Shown here in pieces: positions 43,654-52,935 of a stretch of DNA of 64,000 nucleotides (the stretch's first letter is position 1; every line of letters begins with the position of its first letter). Both the position numbers and the translations under genes were made by a program. Source of the DNA: Chryseobacterium lathyri (GTDB taxonomy: Bacteria > Bacteroidota > Bacteroidia > Flavobacteriales > Weeksellaceae); the NCBI RefSeq assembly GCF_030812195.1, contig NZ_JAUSSF010000001.1:558001-622000 (forward strand). Reading direction: 5' to 3'. The notes beneath the pieces are model-generated. The model was given only the letters and a program-made list of their open reading frames with translations, made no database searches and had not been told where the DNA came from.

Positions 43654-44283
43654 ATATTTTTTTAATTATCTGTGTTTTACGAATGCAGGGAATCTCTACT
43701 GTGGAAGTTAATAGATATAAAAGGAAAAGCAATACGACAAAATTTCTAATTGAGGGAAATCGGAAATCTTGGCGGATTATTGCTTTTCATACCTGTGTTT
43801 TAGAATTTTTAAGCCTGATTATATTTTTATCATATGAACAGCATATGAGATTCTTAACGCAACATTAAAGATTTGTCCCGGTAAATGAAAATATGTGATG
43901 TTGTAAATTCCGAATATTTCACTATGATCGAATATACTCAAGCATGATCTTCATAATGCTCCTGGGATGGTATACGAAGAGCCAAGTCTGATTATTGTAA
44001 ATCATTTCGGGATACTCTCCTATTTTTGCAAAGGAGTGCAATATTAGGACTTTGTCTGAAGATGAAAAAACTTAACATGAAACTAATTCTGAAAAAAAGC
44101 AGGTATTTTGCAGCTATTTTCACTAAGATTAAGAAACTTGTATTTGAAATGGTTATTTAGATTCAAATTATTTAAGATCAATTGGTTAAAAAATTCAATT
44201 TGCAATATAAATTCTGAAAAACTAACACTATTATTGAGCTATAATCATTAATATTGTCCTTAATTTGCTCTTTCAAAAAATAC
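43654..44283. other. 630-bp gap, one doubtful small ORF
   Basis: No recognised gene, RNA or terminator. On the plus strand 44062-44160 encodes a basic amphipathic 32-residue peptide (MKKLNMKLILKKSRYFAAIF, continuing TKIKKLVFEMVI). It could be a small peptide gene or chance; no promoter box was found before it. The rest is AT-rich. Confidence 0.35.
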
Positions 44284-45885
44284 ATGATGAAAAATACCGT
44301 TTTACTTCTATTCTACTTTATTTTCGGACTTTTTCATGCTCAGCTCAGTTCCGGATCTCCTACAAATTCAGAAATTGATTCCGAAATTGTCAAGGCTGAA
44401 GAGTTGTACAAAAGCAATCTGGCAAAATCAATAGAACTTTCTAATGAGATCTACCGTGCCTCTAAAAAAATAGATTACAAAAAAGGAATTCTGGAAAGCG
44501 GCACTATGCTGATGGCCAGATATTTTGATGCAGGAAACTATAAAAAAGTAATTGATCTCAGCACAGAAGCTGAAAAACTTGCGCTGGATGCAAAGGACAA
44601 TGCAAAGCTGGCCAATATTTACAGGTTAAGAGCTTCATCCTATACGGAACTAGGCTTTAATAATGAAAGCATCAGAGAGTTTAGGAAGGCGTTAACAATA
44701 TCTGAAAAAGCATCACCTGAAGACCGAAAGAATTATCTGAAAGCTCTGATATATACAGGGATAAGTTCGTATTTGGCCCATGTTAATGCGCCGCTGGATT
44801 CTATAATACACTATCAGAAAAAATGTTTGCAAAGTGCAGTTCATATTGGAGACAGCAAGGATTATACGTCAAAAAAATACCATCTTCTTGCCCTGTCTTA
44901 TATGAATTTAGGGATGACAAGTGTTGCTGCCAGCCGCATTAATGATGCTGAGAATTATTTTGAAAAAGCATTGAAAATATGTCAGAACAAAAGCTATAGC
45001 GTACCGAATAACCTTGAAATAAGTGTTCTGAATGAATATGCCTGGCTGTATTATGATCAAAAAAAGTATGATCAGGCAGTACAGTATGCAGAAAAGGCAG
45101 AACAGCTGGAAAAAGTAACAAGCATACCTTACGTCCGCAGAGATATTTATGAAGTCAACTTTAAATCTTATGTAGAGCTTGGAGAAAAGGAAGCCTCAAA
45201 AAAGTATATGAACCTCTACACAAAACTGAATGACAGTCTTGTTAACGAAGAAAAGAAAAGCATCAATACTCCTGTAAAAAAAATGATGGATGAGCAGGGA
45301 GAGGTCCATACCGGAAATATTCAGAAGATTCTGATGCTTGCTCTTATTTTAATCATACTTCTTGTGGCGGGTGGTATATTTTTCTGGAAAAGAAATCAGA
45401 AAAAACTTCATGAAAGCTATGAGACAGTCATTAGTAATCTTAAAAAAACAAATGATTCTCCTACACAAATTATACAGCTGGAAATACCTTCTGATAAAAG
45501 CATTAATATCACCGATGAAACGGTAAAAATGATTTTGGCCAAGCTGGAAAAATTTGAAAAATCACAAAAATTCATTAAAAAAGATTTGAGCCTTACTTCC
45601 CTGGCCACTGACCTGAATACCAATACCAGATACCTCTCAGAAATCATCAAGCAGTATAAAAAAAACAGCTACAATAATTACATCAACGGTCTCCGGATCA
45701 GCTATATTACCAATAAGCTGTATGAAAACCCTATCTACCGGGAATATAAAATCAGCTATCTGGCTGAAGCCTGTGGATTTTCTTCAAGAGAAGTTTTTGC
45801 AGTGATCTTCAAGAAAGAAACCGGAGTAAGCCCTTCCTATTTTATCAACAACCTGAAAAAAGACAGTTTGGAATCGGCATCTTAA
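44284..45885 (+). CDS. TPR-containing membrane regulator with AraC-type DNA-binding domain
   Basis: The start is set at 44284; the frame's TTG at 44254 is unlikely. The 533-residue protein has a signal peptide (VLLLFYFIFGLFHAQ) and tetratricopeptide repeats of about 40 residues between 60 and 330 (for example SIREFRKALTISEKA, QAVQYAEKAEQLEK). One membrane helix (IQKILMLALILIILLVAGGI) and a C-terminal AraC helix-turn-helix (DLSLTSLATDLNTNTRYLSE, ISYLAEACGFSSREVF) follow. A periplasmic sensor with a cytoplasmic DNA-binding domain is the typical reading in Bacteroidota. Target genes are unknown. Confidence 0.87.
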   Translation: MMKNTVLLLFYFIFGLFHAQLSSGSPTNSEIDSEIVKAEELYKSNLAKSIELSNEIYRASKKIDYKKGILESGTMLMARYFDAGNYKKVIDLSTEAEKLALDAKDNAKLANIYRLRASSYTELGFNNESIREFRKALTISEKASPEDRKNYLKALIYTGISSYLAHVNAPLDSIIHYQKKCLQSAVHIGDSKDYTSKKYHLLALSYMNLGMTSVAASRINDAENYFEKALKICQNKSYSVPNNLEISVLNEYAWLYYDQKKYDQAVQYAEKAEQLEKVTSIPYVRRDIYEVNFKSYVELGEKEASKKYMNLYTKLNDSLVNEEKKSINTPVKKMMDEQGEVHTGNIQKILMLALILIILLVAGGIFFWKRNQKKLHESYETVISNLKKTNDSPTQIIQLEIPSDKSINITDETVKMILAKLEKFEKSQKFIKKDLSLTSLATDLNTNTRYLSEIIKQYKKNSYNNYINGLRISYITNKLYENPIYREYKISYLAEACGFSSREVFAVIFKKETGVSPSYFINNLKKDSLESAS

Positions 45886-46107
45886 AATGGTTTAAAGTGT
45901 TTTTTAATTGGATTTATTTAGAATATCGGAGATTTTCAGATGAATATGTAACTAAAAATTATAAGAAATATTTATAATAACATAATATATTGAATCATAT
46001 TGTATTATGACTGATTTCAACACTTTTCCAGGAATCCGGAACCAGACATTTCTAAAGATATTTTCATAAATTTACGAAACCATTATGGTTTTAAAATTGG
46101 TTTGCGA

Positions 46108-47955
46108 GTGAAAATTCACAATAAAAAAAAGTATTTAAGCTTTCTAAAATTTAAAAGAGACTTCCAGGAATACGGACTGGAAAAAGCCCGAAGCTATGAA
46201 CTTATCCTCCACTGGCTTAATAACAGGCTCAGCAGGAATCAGTTTCTGGTGCTTTCCGGAATACTTGTGGGCTGTACTGCAGGTCTTGCCGGAGTGGTTC
46301 TGAAAACGCTGGTGCATACCATCCACAACTTTATTACACATAAGGTTCATTTTGAATATCAGATCTTATTCTATATTGTTTTTCCCTTTTTAGGAATTGT
46401 GCTTACTACAGCTATTGTTCTTACTCTGTTTAAGGGCCAGGACAGGAAGGGAATCGGTGCAATTTTGTATGAGATTGCACAGAATTCAAGTATTGTGGCC
46501 TCTGTAAAAATGTATTCCCAAATCATTCAGAGCGCAGTGACGGTCGGACTCGGAGGTTCTGCGGGATTAGAAAGTCCTATCGCAGTTACTGGCGCCGCCA
46601 TCGGTTCCAATTATGCACAGACCTACAGGCTCAGCTATAAAGAAAGGACTCTCCTGTTGGCTGCGGGTGCCACGGCGGGTATTGCTTCAGCTTTCAATGC
46701 CCCGATTGCGGGTATCATGTTCGCTTTTGAGATCCTCCTAACGGGTGTGGTTTTTACAGACTTCATTCCTTTGGTAGTGGCTGCTGTCTGCGGAAGCCTT
46801 TTATCAAGGATTTTGCTCCAGGAGGATGTGCTTTTCAGGTTTTATACCAGAGAACCCTTTAACTATAAAAATGTTCCTTACTATCTTATCCTGGGGATTG
46901 TGACCGGCCTGTATGCGCGTTATTTTGTAGTGATTTCTCAAAAAGTAGAACATTTTATCAAAGGTTTAAAGCTTTCAAGGATGCGTAAAGCTATGTTCGG
47001 AGGCCTGGTGCTGTCATTGTTGTGTGTTCTGTTCCCGCCATTGTTCGGAGAGGGATATGAGACGGTGAAAGCTTTTACCAACGGAAGTACGCATTCCATT
47101 ATCAGAAACAGCTTTTTCAGGTATTTTGAGATCGGAGACTGGACTATTATTATATTTTTGGTTCTGGTTTGTCTTTTAAAAGCTTTTGCCACGTCATTTA
47201 CTATATTCAGCGGGGGGAACGGCGGTAATTTTGCCCCGTCCCTTTTTGCCGGAGGTACGGTGGGCTATTTATTTGCATTAGTCTGCCAGCACATCGGGTT
47301 TACGGATGTTCCGGTAACGAACCTTGTTCTGGTAGGAATGGCTGGAGCAATGAGTGGTGTACTCTATGCTCCCCTTACCGCTATATTTCTGATCGCTGAA
47401 TCCAGTTTTGGATATGACCTTTTTATCCCGCTGATGATAGTATCCATCATCTCTTACCTTATTGCAAAATGGTTCTCCCCAATCTCTCCCGAACTGGAAT
47501 CATTGGCTGATCAGGGTAAAATATTTACCAGCAAGCATGATAAAAACCTGCTTTTTGCCTTAAAAACTGAAGATTTTATAGATAAATATTCTGAAACGAT
47601 TAATGAAAATGCTTCTGTCACTACATTATTTGAGAAGGTGAAGAATGGGAATAAAAACATTTTTGCAGCAATAGATGAGGCAGGAAAACTGAAAGGCATC
47701 CTTACTTTGGATGATATCCGTCCCTATCTTTTTAATAAAGAAACAGACAGCTCCATGACGGTTGTACAAATTATGAAAGCTCCGCCTGCAGCCATTCACC
47801 GGGACAATAAGCCGTTGGAAATTCTTCAGATCTTTGATGATACCGGTGTATGGAATCTTCCCGTAACCAGTGAAAACAATGATTTTATAGGGTTTATATC
47901 AAAATCATCTATCCTGATGAGCTACAGACAGCTTCTAAAGGAATATTCCGATTAA
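46108..47955 (+). CDS. ClC-type chloride channel/antiporter with CBS pair
   Basis: I use the GTG start at 46108; the TTG at 46102 is equally possible. The about 615-residue protein has ten or more membrane helices. Filter motifs are GGSAGLESPIAVTGAAIGS with the gating Glu, and GGNGGNFAPSLFAGG. The C-terminal 140 residues form a CBS pair (near FAAIDEAGKLKGILTLDDI and WNLPVTSENNDFIGFISKS). It exchanges chloride and protons or conducts chloride. Confidence 0.9.
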   Translation: MKIHNKKKYLSFLKFKRDFQEYGLEKARSYELILHWLNNRLSRNQFLVLSGILVGCTAGLAGVVLKTLVHTIHNFITHKVHFEYQILFYIVFPFLGIVLTTAIVLTLFKGQDRKGIGAILYEIAQNSSIVASVKMYSQIIQSAVTVGLGGSAGLESPIAVTGAAIGSNYAQTYRLSYKERTLLLAAGATAGIASAFNAPIAGIMFAFEILLTGVVFTDFIPLVVAAVCGSLLSRILLQEDVLFRFYTREPFNYKNVPYYLILGIVTGLYARYFVVISQKVEHFIKGLKLSRMRKAMFGGLVLSLLCVLFPPLFGEGYETVKAFTNGSTHSIIRNSFFRYFEIGDWTIIIFLVLVCLLKAFATSFTIFSGGNGGNFAPSLFAGGTVGYLFALVCQHIGFTDVPVTNLVLVGMAGAMSGVLYAPLTAIFLIAESSFGYDLFIPLMIVSIISYLIAKWFSPISPELESLADQGKIFTSKHDKNLLFALKTEDFIDKYSETINENASVTTLFEKVKNGNKNIFAAIDEAGKLKGILTLDDIRPYLFNKETDSSMTVVQIMKAPPAAIHRDNKPLEILQIFDDTGVWNLPVTSENNDFIGFISKSSILMSYRQLLKEYSD

Positions 47956-48003
47956 TTTTCTAACCATAAAGTTCAAAATCAATTCATCATTTAAAAACAT
48001 AAA

Positions 48004-48036
48004 AAAATATCCGTTCAGTAAACCGAACGGATATTT
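48004..48036. terminator. Bidirectional terminator
   Basis: AAAATATCCGTTC and GAACGGATATTTT form a 13-bp stem between the convergent ClC and aldo/keto reductase genes. Confidence 0.88.
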
Positions 48037-48052
48037 TTATTTTCAGATAAAA

Positions 48053-48997
48053 TTAATGACTTGCCTGATCAAGCAGTTCAATATCTTCCTGATCTAAAAT
48101 AAGTTTTGGAGCATTGAATAAAGTATCAAGCTGGGAAGTACTTGTGGCGCTTACAATAGGCGCCGTGATTAAAGGATTGGCCAGAAGCCATGCCAGGGCC
48201 GCGGTTCCCTGTGTGGTTTTATGCTTTTCACTTACCTGGTCCAGGGCTTTTAATACTTCAAGACCTTTTGAATTCAGGTATTTTCTTACACCTTCTCCTC
48301 TCTGGCTTTTGCCTAAATCTGCTTCAGTACGGTATTTTCCGGTAAGAAAACCCGCAGCTAATGACCAGTATGGAAATACACTCAACCCAAACTCTTCCAC
48401 CAGCGGAGCATAATTTTTTTCAAAACCTTCTCTTTCCATTAAATTATAATGAGGCTGCAGGGCAACATATTTGGGAAGGCTATTTTTTTCTGAGGCTTCA
48501 AATGATGCTCTCAAACGTTCCGGAGAAAGGTTGGAAGCAGCAATATAACGTACTTTTCCGGCTTTGATGATCTCATCGTATGCCGAAAGCGTTTCTTCTA
48601 CCGGAGTGGTATGATCATCAAAATGAGTATAATAAAGATCAATATGATCGGTCTGGAGCCTTTGCAAAGACTCATCCACAGATTTCAAAATATGCTTCCT
48701 GCTGATATCAAAACCATGTTCTTTGGTTTCAGAACCTACCTTGGTGGCGAGCACTATATCCTGACGGTTGGACCGGCTTTTCATCCATTTTCCAATGATT
48801 TCCTCAGACTGGCCTCCTTTTCCGTTGACCCACCAGGAATAGGTATCTGCTGTATCAATAAAATTGAACCCGGCATCCGTAAACTGATCCAATATATCAA
48901 AAGACTGCCTCTCGTCCAGTGTCCATCCGAAAACATTACCTCCAAAATTAACAGGCGCTACTGAGAGATCCGTATTTTTTATCTTTCTTTTTTCCAT
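48053..48997 (-). CDS. Aldo/keto reductase
   Basis: The 314-residue protein has NFIDTADTYSWWVNGKGGQS (catalytic Asp and Tyr), HIDLYYTHFDDHTTPVEETL, and PHYNLMEREGFEKNY near the substrate loop. It resembles YajO/YhdN-type reductases that act on aldehydes. The substrate is unknown. It is monocistronic. Confidence 0.88.
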   Translation of the reverse strand: MEKRKIKNTDLSVAPVNFGGNVFGWTLDERQSFDILDQFTDAGFNFIDTADTYSWWVNGKGGQSEEIIGKWMKSRSNRQDIVLATKVGSETKEHGFDISRKHILKSVDESLQRLQTDHIDLYYTHFDDHTTPVEETLSAYDEIIKAGKVRYIAASNLSPERLRASFEASEKNSLPKYVALQPHYNLMEREGFEKNYAPLVEEFGLSVFPYWSLAAGFLTGKYRTEADLGKSQRGEGVRKYLNSKGLEVLKALDQVSEKHKTTQGTAALAWLLANPLITAPIVSATSTSQLDTLFNAPKLILDQEDIELLDQASH

Positions 48998-49156
48998 AAA
49001 ACAGATTGAATTAAAATTTTAAGAAGTATCTAAGGTAAGGAATATCACGAAGGATTTCAGATTCAAAATAAGCATACCGCTTATAGTTATTATAAATAGA
49101 AAAACTTATTTAAGGGGAGAAGATAGCATCTGATTTTATCAGAATCAGTATAAAAA

Positions 49157-49183
49157 AACAGCCTTCACGAATGAAAGCTGTTT
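49157..49183 (-). terminator. Terminator after the 601-residue gene
   Basis: AAACAGC and GCTGTTT arms (with inner pairs) are followed on the minus strand by seven T residues, just past the stop at 49208. Confidence 0.8.
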
Positions 49184-49207
49184 ATCTATCAATTTAAAAA
49201 AATACTG

Positions 49208-51013
49208 TTACTTTTCAGCCTGAGGAATCTCAATGGCTGTAAGTATCAATTTATATTCCTGCAGCTGCAGTTCTATGGTTTTCAATCCGCTTTTAAAGAA
49301 ATTGGATGTATGAAACAGATTGTGATAATATTCAATACCTTCCAATATATTCTTTTTGAATGTATTCCACTTTTTGGTTTGAGAATTTGTGATCTGTGCT
49401 GAAGAGTTGCTGATTTCTTTTTTAAGATAATCAATATACATTTTCAGCTCATTGATGAACATATTCGGACGCTGGTTATCAGAAAGAATATTGGTGTTCC
49501 CGTAGATGTGTTTTACCATTTCGGAAAGGGAAACTTCCTTATCAAAAAAAGCCAGATTAGGTCCCGGACATATGACAACGCCTTGTTTTTCGCCTTTTAT
49601 TTCAAGATTCTGTTCCATATAAGCGGCATTTACCAATCCTACACAGAGACAGGCTTTATCTGTAATTTCGATTTTTCTCTTGCTAAATTCTTCAGCGGTA
49701 AGCTCAGGATCGGCCTGAAGTTCTTTCAGTTTAATATCCTGGTACTTCTTAGAGGCTGTACAGGTTCCCTGTGGTGAAAATTCTTTGCTTAGAGCCAGCA
49801 ATTTTTTCGGACACGAGCTTCCGTACTTTCCGGCGGCTTCCTTCTGTCCTTTTAATACCTCATTGGATGTTCCTCTAACTGTATTGAAAGGTACTCCCAA
49901 AGGCGAAATATTACTCAGATAGAAATCTTTTTCTTCAGATTTTAACAGCAGATTCCTGGTTTCCGTATCTACAGAGGTAGCTTCAGGAACTAATAAGAAT
50001 GGTGATCCCCATCCGACACTGTCCACATTATAATTCTCAAGCAGAAATTCATGCTCTTCTGAAGTTCCTACTCCACCCTGAACTGTAATTTTCATTTCGA
50101 GAGGCTCAGAAACGGAATGTTTTCCTTTTTGCTCCAAAGCGTTAATCATTAAGGCATGAGCAGACTGGATAAGGTCGTTCTTTTTCTGTTTAAATTCTTC
50201 CATGATAGGTCCCAGCAGCATGCCCTCCGTAGCGAATGCATGTCCTCCGCAGTTCAGCCCGGATTCTATTCGGTATTCTGAGATCCACAACCCTTTTTTA
50301 GCTAGAAAATTTCCCTGAATCATGGCTGATCGGAAATCGCTTACTTTCAGAATGATCTTCTTTTTTAAAATACCGTTCTGATCGGGAAAAAAATCGTCAA
50401 ATTCTTCAATATAGCTGTATAAACGCGGATTCATTCCTGCAGAAAGTACCATTGAAGAAGATAATTTACTTTGAGCAAAGCCACGCAGTGAGGCATGGGC
50501 GTCATTAAATATCACAGGAAGCTGCTCATCTTTTTTATAGTTGTCTTTGTCAACTTTTGTCATGATGTTCACGTCGATACTTCCCGGCTTCAGATTGGTT
50601 TCAATAAAGTTTTTGATGTTTGAGCCAAAACTGTCTTTTTGATTCACAAGATTTTGAAGCCCGCTTTTCAGATCCGAAGTATTGGGAAGAATGGCCATAA
50701 AGCTCTTTAATGCTTCCTTGTTTTTAGTGATTTCATGTTTGAAAGATTCAAATTTTTCATTCACGATATCATCTACCATATCGAGGTAAGCTGTAATTCT
50801 TTTTGCCCTGTAATCTTCTGTTTTTGTTGAAATTCCTAAATAATTGAGATTGAATTTCTTATTATAAAAATTTTTCATTTTTTCCAGGATCTCATCATCA
50901 ATAATGGAAATCACAGAAGAAATTCCATATTGGGCAACGCGAATGGGACTGTCTATGGTATAAGCCAGACCCATTACCGGAATATGGAAGTTGTGTAACG
51001 GTTTATGTGTCAT
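49208..51013 (-). CDS. Large conserved protein, possible TIM-barrel nitronate-monooxygenase-like core
   Basis: The 601-residue protein starts IPVMGLAYTIDSPIRVAQYG and has FNDAHASLRGFAQSK, EYRIESGLNCGGHAFATEG and, near residue 320, TVQGGVGTSEEHEFLLENY followed by DSVGWGSPFLLVPEATSVD. The last two resemble the phosphate-binding loops of nitronate monooxygenase or enoyl reductase TIM barrels. The C-terminal 250 residues are extra and include several Cys (ACLCVG). I do not know its reaction. It is monocistronic; the start fits a normal family length I cannot verify. Confidence 0.6.
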   Translation of the reverse strand: MTHKPLHNFHIPVMGLAYTIDSPIRVAQYGISSVISIIDDEILEKMKNFYNKKFNLNYLGISTKTEDYRAKRITAYLDMVDDIVNEKFESFKHEITKNKEALKSFMAILPNTSDLKSGLQNLVNQKDSFGSNIKNFIETNLKPGSIDVNIMTKVDKDNYKKDEQLPVIFNDAHASLRGFAQSKLSSSMVLSAGMNPRLYSYIEEFDDFFPDQNGILKKKIILKVSDFRSAMIQGNFLAKKGLWISEYRIESGLNCGGHAFATEGMLLGPIMEEFKQKKNDLIQSAHALMINALEQKGKHSVSEPLEMKITVQGGVGTSEEHEFLLENYNVDSVGWGSPFLLVPEATSVDTETRNLLLKSEEKDFYLSNISPLGVPFNTVRGTSNEVLKGQKEAAGKYGSSCPKKLLALSKEFSPQGTCTASKKYQDIKLKELQADPELTAEEFSKRKIEITDKACLCVGLVNAAYMEQNLEIKGEKQGVVICPGPNLAFFDKEVSLSEMVKHIYGNTNILSDNQRPNMFINELKMYIDYLKKEISNSSAQITNSQTKKWNTFKKNILEGIEYYHNLFHTSNFFKSGLKTIELQLQEYKLILTAIEIPQAEK

Positions 51014-51344
51014 TTTATTTTGATAAAAATTCTTTCAAGGAGAATGAATTAAAATCCAGGAATGTTGTATCCATATTGAAATGAGTCCTTCGGTCCAAAA
51101 ACTTTAATTGACCTAAATTTATCATTTTAATATCAGCTATGCATTAAATAATACTTGTAATGTCAGAAATATGTTAAATATCATTTTTTTGTAATGTATT
51201 AACTGAATCCGGGATAATGATTAAAATTAAACGCTAGTGTAAGCAAGGCTTTATAAAGTTTTTAAGATAACAAAGCTGTTCACTTATTGGAACAATACAG
51301 AGAAGTATATTGAAACATTTTGTTTTCGTAAAAAAAAGAAAATT
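51014..51344. other. 331-bp gap, no gene seen
   Basis: AT-rich sequence between the 601-residue gene and the 202-residue gene, both on the minus strand. I see no ORF, RNA or clear hairpin. It must hold the promoter of the large gene; no exact TAnnTTTG was picked out. Confidence 0.4.
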
Positions 51345-51953
51345 TTATTCAAAATCCAGAAAACCATCCGCCAGTTTTTTCCACTGGATCTTTGAGATTC
51401 CCATCATTCCTCCTATAGCAACCATAAGATTTCTCATGATATCAATACCACCGGCGTTAAAATTAGGAGTTTCATTCCGTCCGTAAACTGCGGCTTTCAG
51501 ATGAGTCGGCGTTCTTGCAATCATAAAAGTAGAAGTCGCTCTGGAACTGTAAAAATGAGCAGTATGTCGATTTGTTCTGTCCTGAGGATTTCGGGACGGA
51601 TTACATGTCATCAAAATGCTTTCTGAATAACTATCTTCCTGAAAACAGATATCGGTAACTTCCACCCAGTCATACCCTTTGGCTTCAGTTTCCCCAGGTC
51701 CGGGGATATCAATTCTTATGAAATCTCCTTTCTGAGGCGGTCTTTCAGTTGCATTTCCTTCGGAATCATAAAGTTTAAAGTCTGCAAATCCTTCACCACA
51801 ATAGCTTTTCCACTGGCCGACTGAAAAAAACCGTTGTTTCAAAAGCTCAAACTTGAGGGGTAGAAGCTCCGGCTCAAACTGCTTCTGGCTTTCTGTATCG
51901 TGGAATCCCCCGGATTGTTGCTGTGGAACTCTGTTGATCTGCTTAGGCTTCAT
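51345..51953 (-). CDS. Hypothetical soluble protein (202 aa)
   Basis: The protein has no signal peptide. It contains FFSVGQWKSYCGEGFADFKL, KGDFIRIDIPGPGETEAKGY and a C-terminal GGIDIMRNLMVAIGGMMG. The composition suggests an alpha/beta domain with a small surface beta-sheet. I do not recognise a family. A promoter/hairpin pair (52021-52106) upstream may control it. Confidence 0.65.
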   Translation of the reverse strand: MKPKQINRVPQQQSGGFHDTESQKQFEPELLPLKFELLKQRFFSVGQWKSYCGEGFADFKLYDSEGNATERPPQKGDFIRIDIPGPGETEAKGYDWVEVTDICFQEDSYSESILMTCNPSRNPQDRTNRHTAHFYSSRATSTFMIARTPTHLKAAVYGRNETPNFNAGGIDIMRNLMVAIGGMMGISKIQWKKLADGFLDFE

Positions 51954-52020
51954 ATTAAGTGATTTTATACTAATTTATAAAAACCGTGAGGTGCTTTTTA
52001 TGAGCAGAATCATAACGACC

Positions 52021-52047
52021 AAAATAAAAGCCTCTCGGTGGAGAGGC
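52021..52047 (-). terminator. Hairpin/attenuator in the leader of the 202-residue gene
   Basis: GCCTCTC and GAGAGGC (52030-52036 and 52041-52047) are followed on the minus strand by TTTTATTTT, which makes a terminator. It is between a -7 element (52099-52106) and the start codon at 51953, so it could be an attenuator of that gene. It could also end an unseen small RNA. Confidence 0.55.
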
Positions 52048-52098
52048 AGATGTAAAACTTAAATGTATCGGGATGTATGGATTTTCAATTAAGTATAT

Positions 52099-52106
52099 CA
52101 AAAATA
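52099..52106 (-). promoter_or_regulatory. -7 promoter element TATTTTTG upstream of the 202-residue gene
   Basis: Exact TAnnTTTG on the minus strand, about 150 bp before the gene's ATG and 52 bp before the attenuator-like hairpin. Confidence 0.45.
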
Positions 52107-52328
52107 TAAGGAATGAGTGGAATATTTTATGACTTTAATCATGTCGTTATGAAAATTTGTCCGCATCTTGAAGTTTTATGATATTTTATTTATAATACCT
52201 ATCTTACTGTTAAATTATCCGAAAAACTGTAAAAAAAAACATACTGGATAGCTCACGTATTTCTAATTAAAATTAATATTTTTTTAATTTTATGCTTATA
52301 TAGAGTCTTGCATAATATAATTTTTGTT

Positions 52329-52336
52329 TATATTTG
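52329..52336 (+). promoter_or_regulatory. -7 promoter element TATATTTG before the lectin gene
   Basis: Exact TAnnTTTG on the plus strand. About 40 bp downstream is a terminator hairpin, so a roughly 65-base transcript could form before the lectin gene. The rest of the 52048-52505 stretch is AT-rich without an ORF. Confidence 0.45.
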
Positions 52337-52375
52337 TGATTCGAAATAATTTTTTTTCATCATTTGTGTTTTTTT

Positions 52376-52405
52376 AAGGTCTCCTCCTTTAGGGGACCTT
52401 TTTCA
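52376..52405 (+). terminator. Leader terminator before the lectin gene
   Basis: AAGGTCTCC pairs with GGGGACCTT (one T-G wobble) and is followed by a T tract. It sits 128 bp before the lectin ATG; it may act as an attenuator or end a small RNA. Confidence 0.65.
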
Positions 52406-52532
52406 TTTAGCCTGTTTTTTTTTTTTCAAACTAAGTGAAAATACGGAATGGCAAATTTGGTATTTTCTACGCTAGCATATATCTCTTCAAAGTGACAACT
52501 TTGTAATGTTAAACAACTTAAAACATTACACC

Positions 52533-52877
52533 ATGTCAACATTCAAAATTAATATCATTGCAGGTCCGCTTTGGAGCAATGATGAAGCACAAAAAATCGG
52601 AGGCCGTATTGCTGCGGCACATTTAGGAAAATTCACTGGACAATGGAGCACTATTGTCGAAGGTCAGATGAGCGTTATCGAAGTTGAATATGATACGCAA
52701 CCATCCGGAAGTACAGAATATACTATGGACGTTTTGGCAGGACCTATCTGGAGCAACGAAGATGCAAAAGAAATATGTCCTTCAATATGCGCTTCTTACG
52801 GAGGTACATGGAACGGACAGTGGACTACAGTCGTTGAAGGCAAAATGAGCGTTTGCGGCTGTGTATTCAAGTTCTAA
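52533..52877 (+). CDS. MVL-type mannan-binding lectin, two repeats
   Basis: The start is set at MSTFKINII (52533). The 114-residue protein is a tandem of two repeats of about 54 residues: IAGPLWSNDEAQ...GQWSTIVEGQMSV and LAGPIWSNEDAK...GQWTTVVEGKMSVCGC. This is the fold of Microcystis viridis lectin (MVL), which binds high-mannose glycans. The second repeat has four Cys that the first lacks. There is no signal peptide, so it is cytoplasmic or exported by another route. A terminator follows. Confidence 0.92.
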   Translation: MSTFKINIIAGPLWSNDEAQKIGGRIAAAHLGKFTGQWSTIVEGQMSVIEVEYDTQPSGSTEYTMDVLAGPIWSNEDAKEICPSICASYGGTWNGQWTTVVEGKMSVCGCVFKF

Positions 52878-52895
52878 AAAATTTAGATAATGTGT

Positions 52896-52925
52896 GAATC
52901 TCCGGGGCTACCCGGAGATTTTGTT
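52896..52925 (+). terminator. Terminator after the lectin gene
   Basis: AATCTCCGGG and CCCGGAGATT form a 10-bp stem with a GCTA loop, followed by TTGTTTT. Confidence 0.85.
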
Positions 52926-52935
52926 TTATCATAGT

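Noticed and set aside
43623..43868. 81-codon plus-strand frame in the gap before the TPR/AraC gene
   Set aside because: Its first part is antisense to the HTH gene, and the rest has no recognisable motif or promoter.
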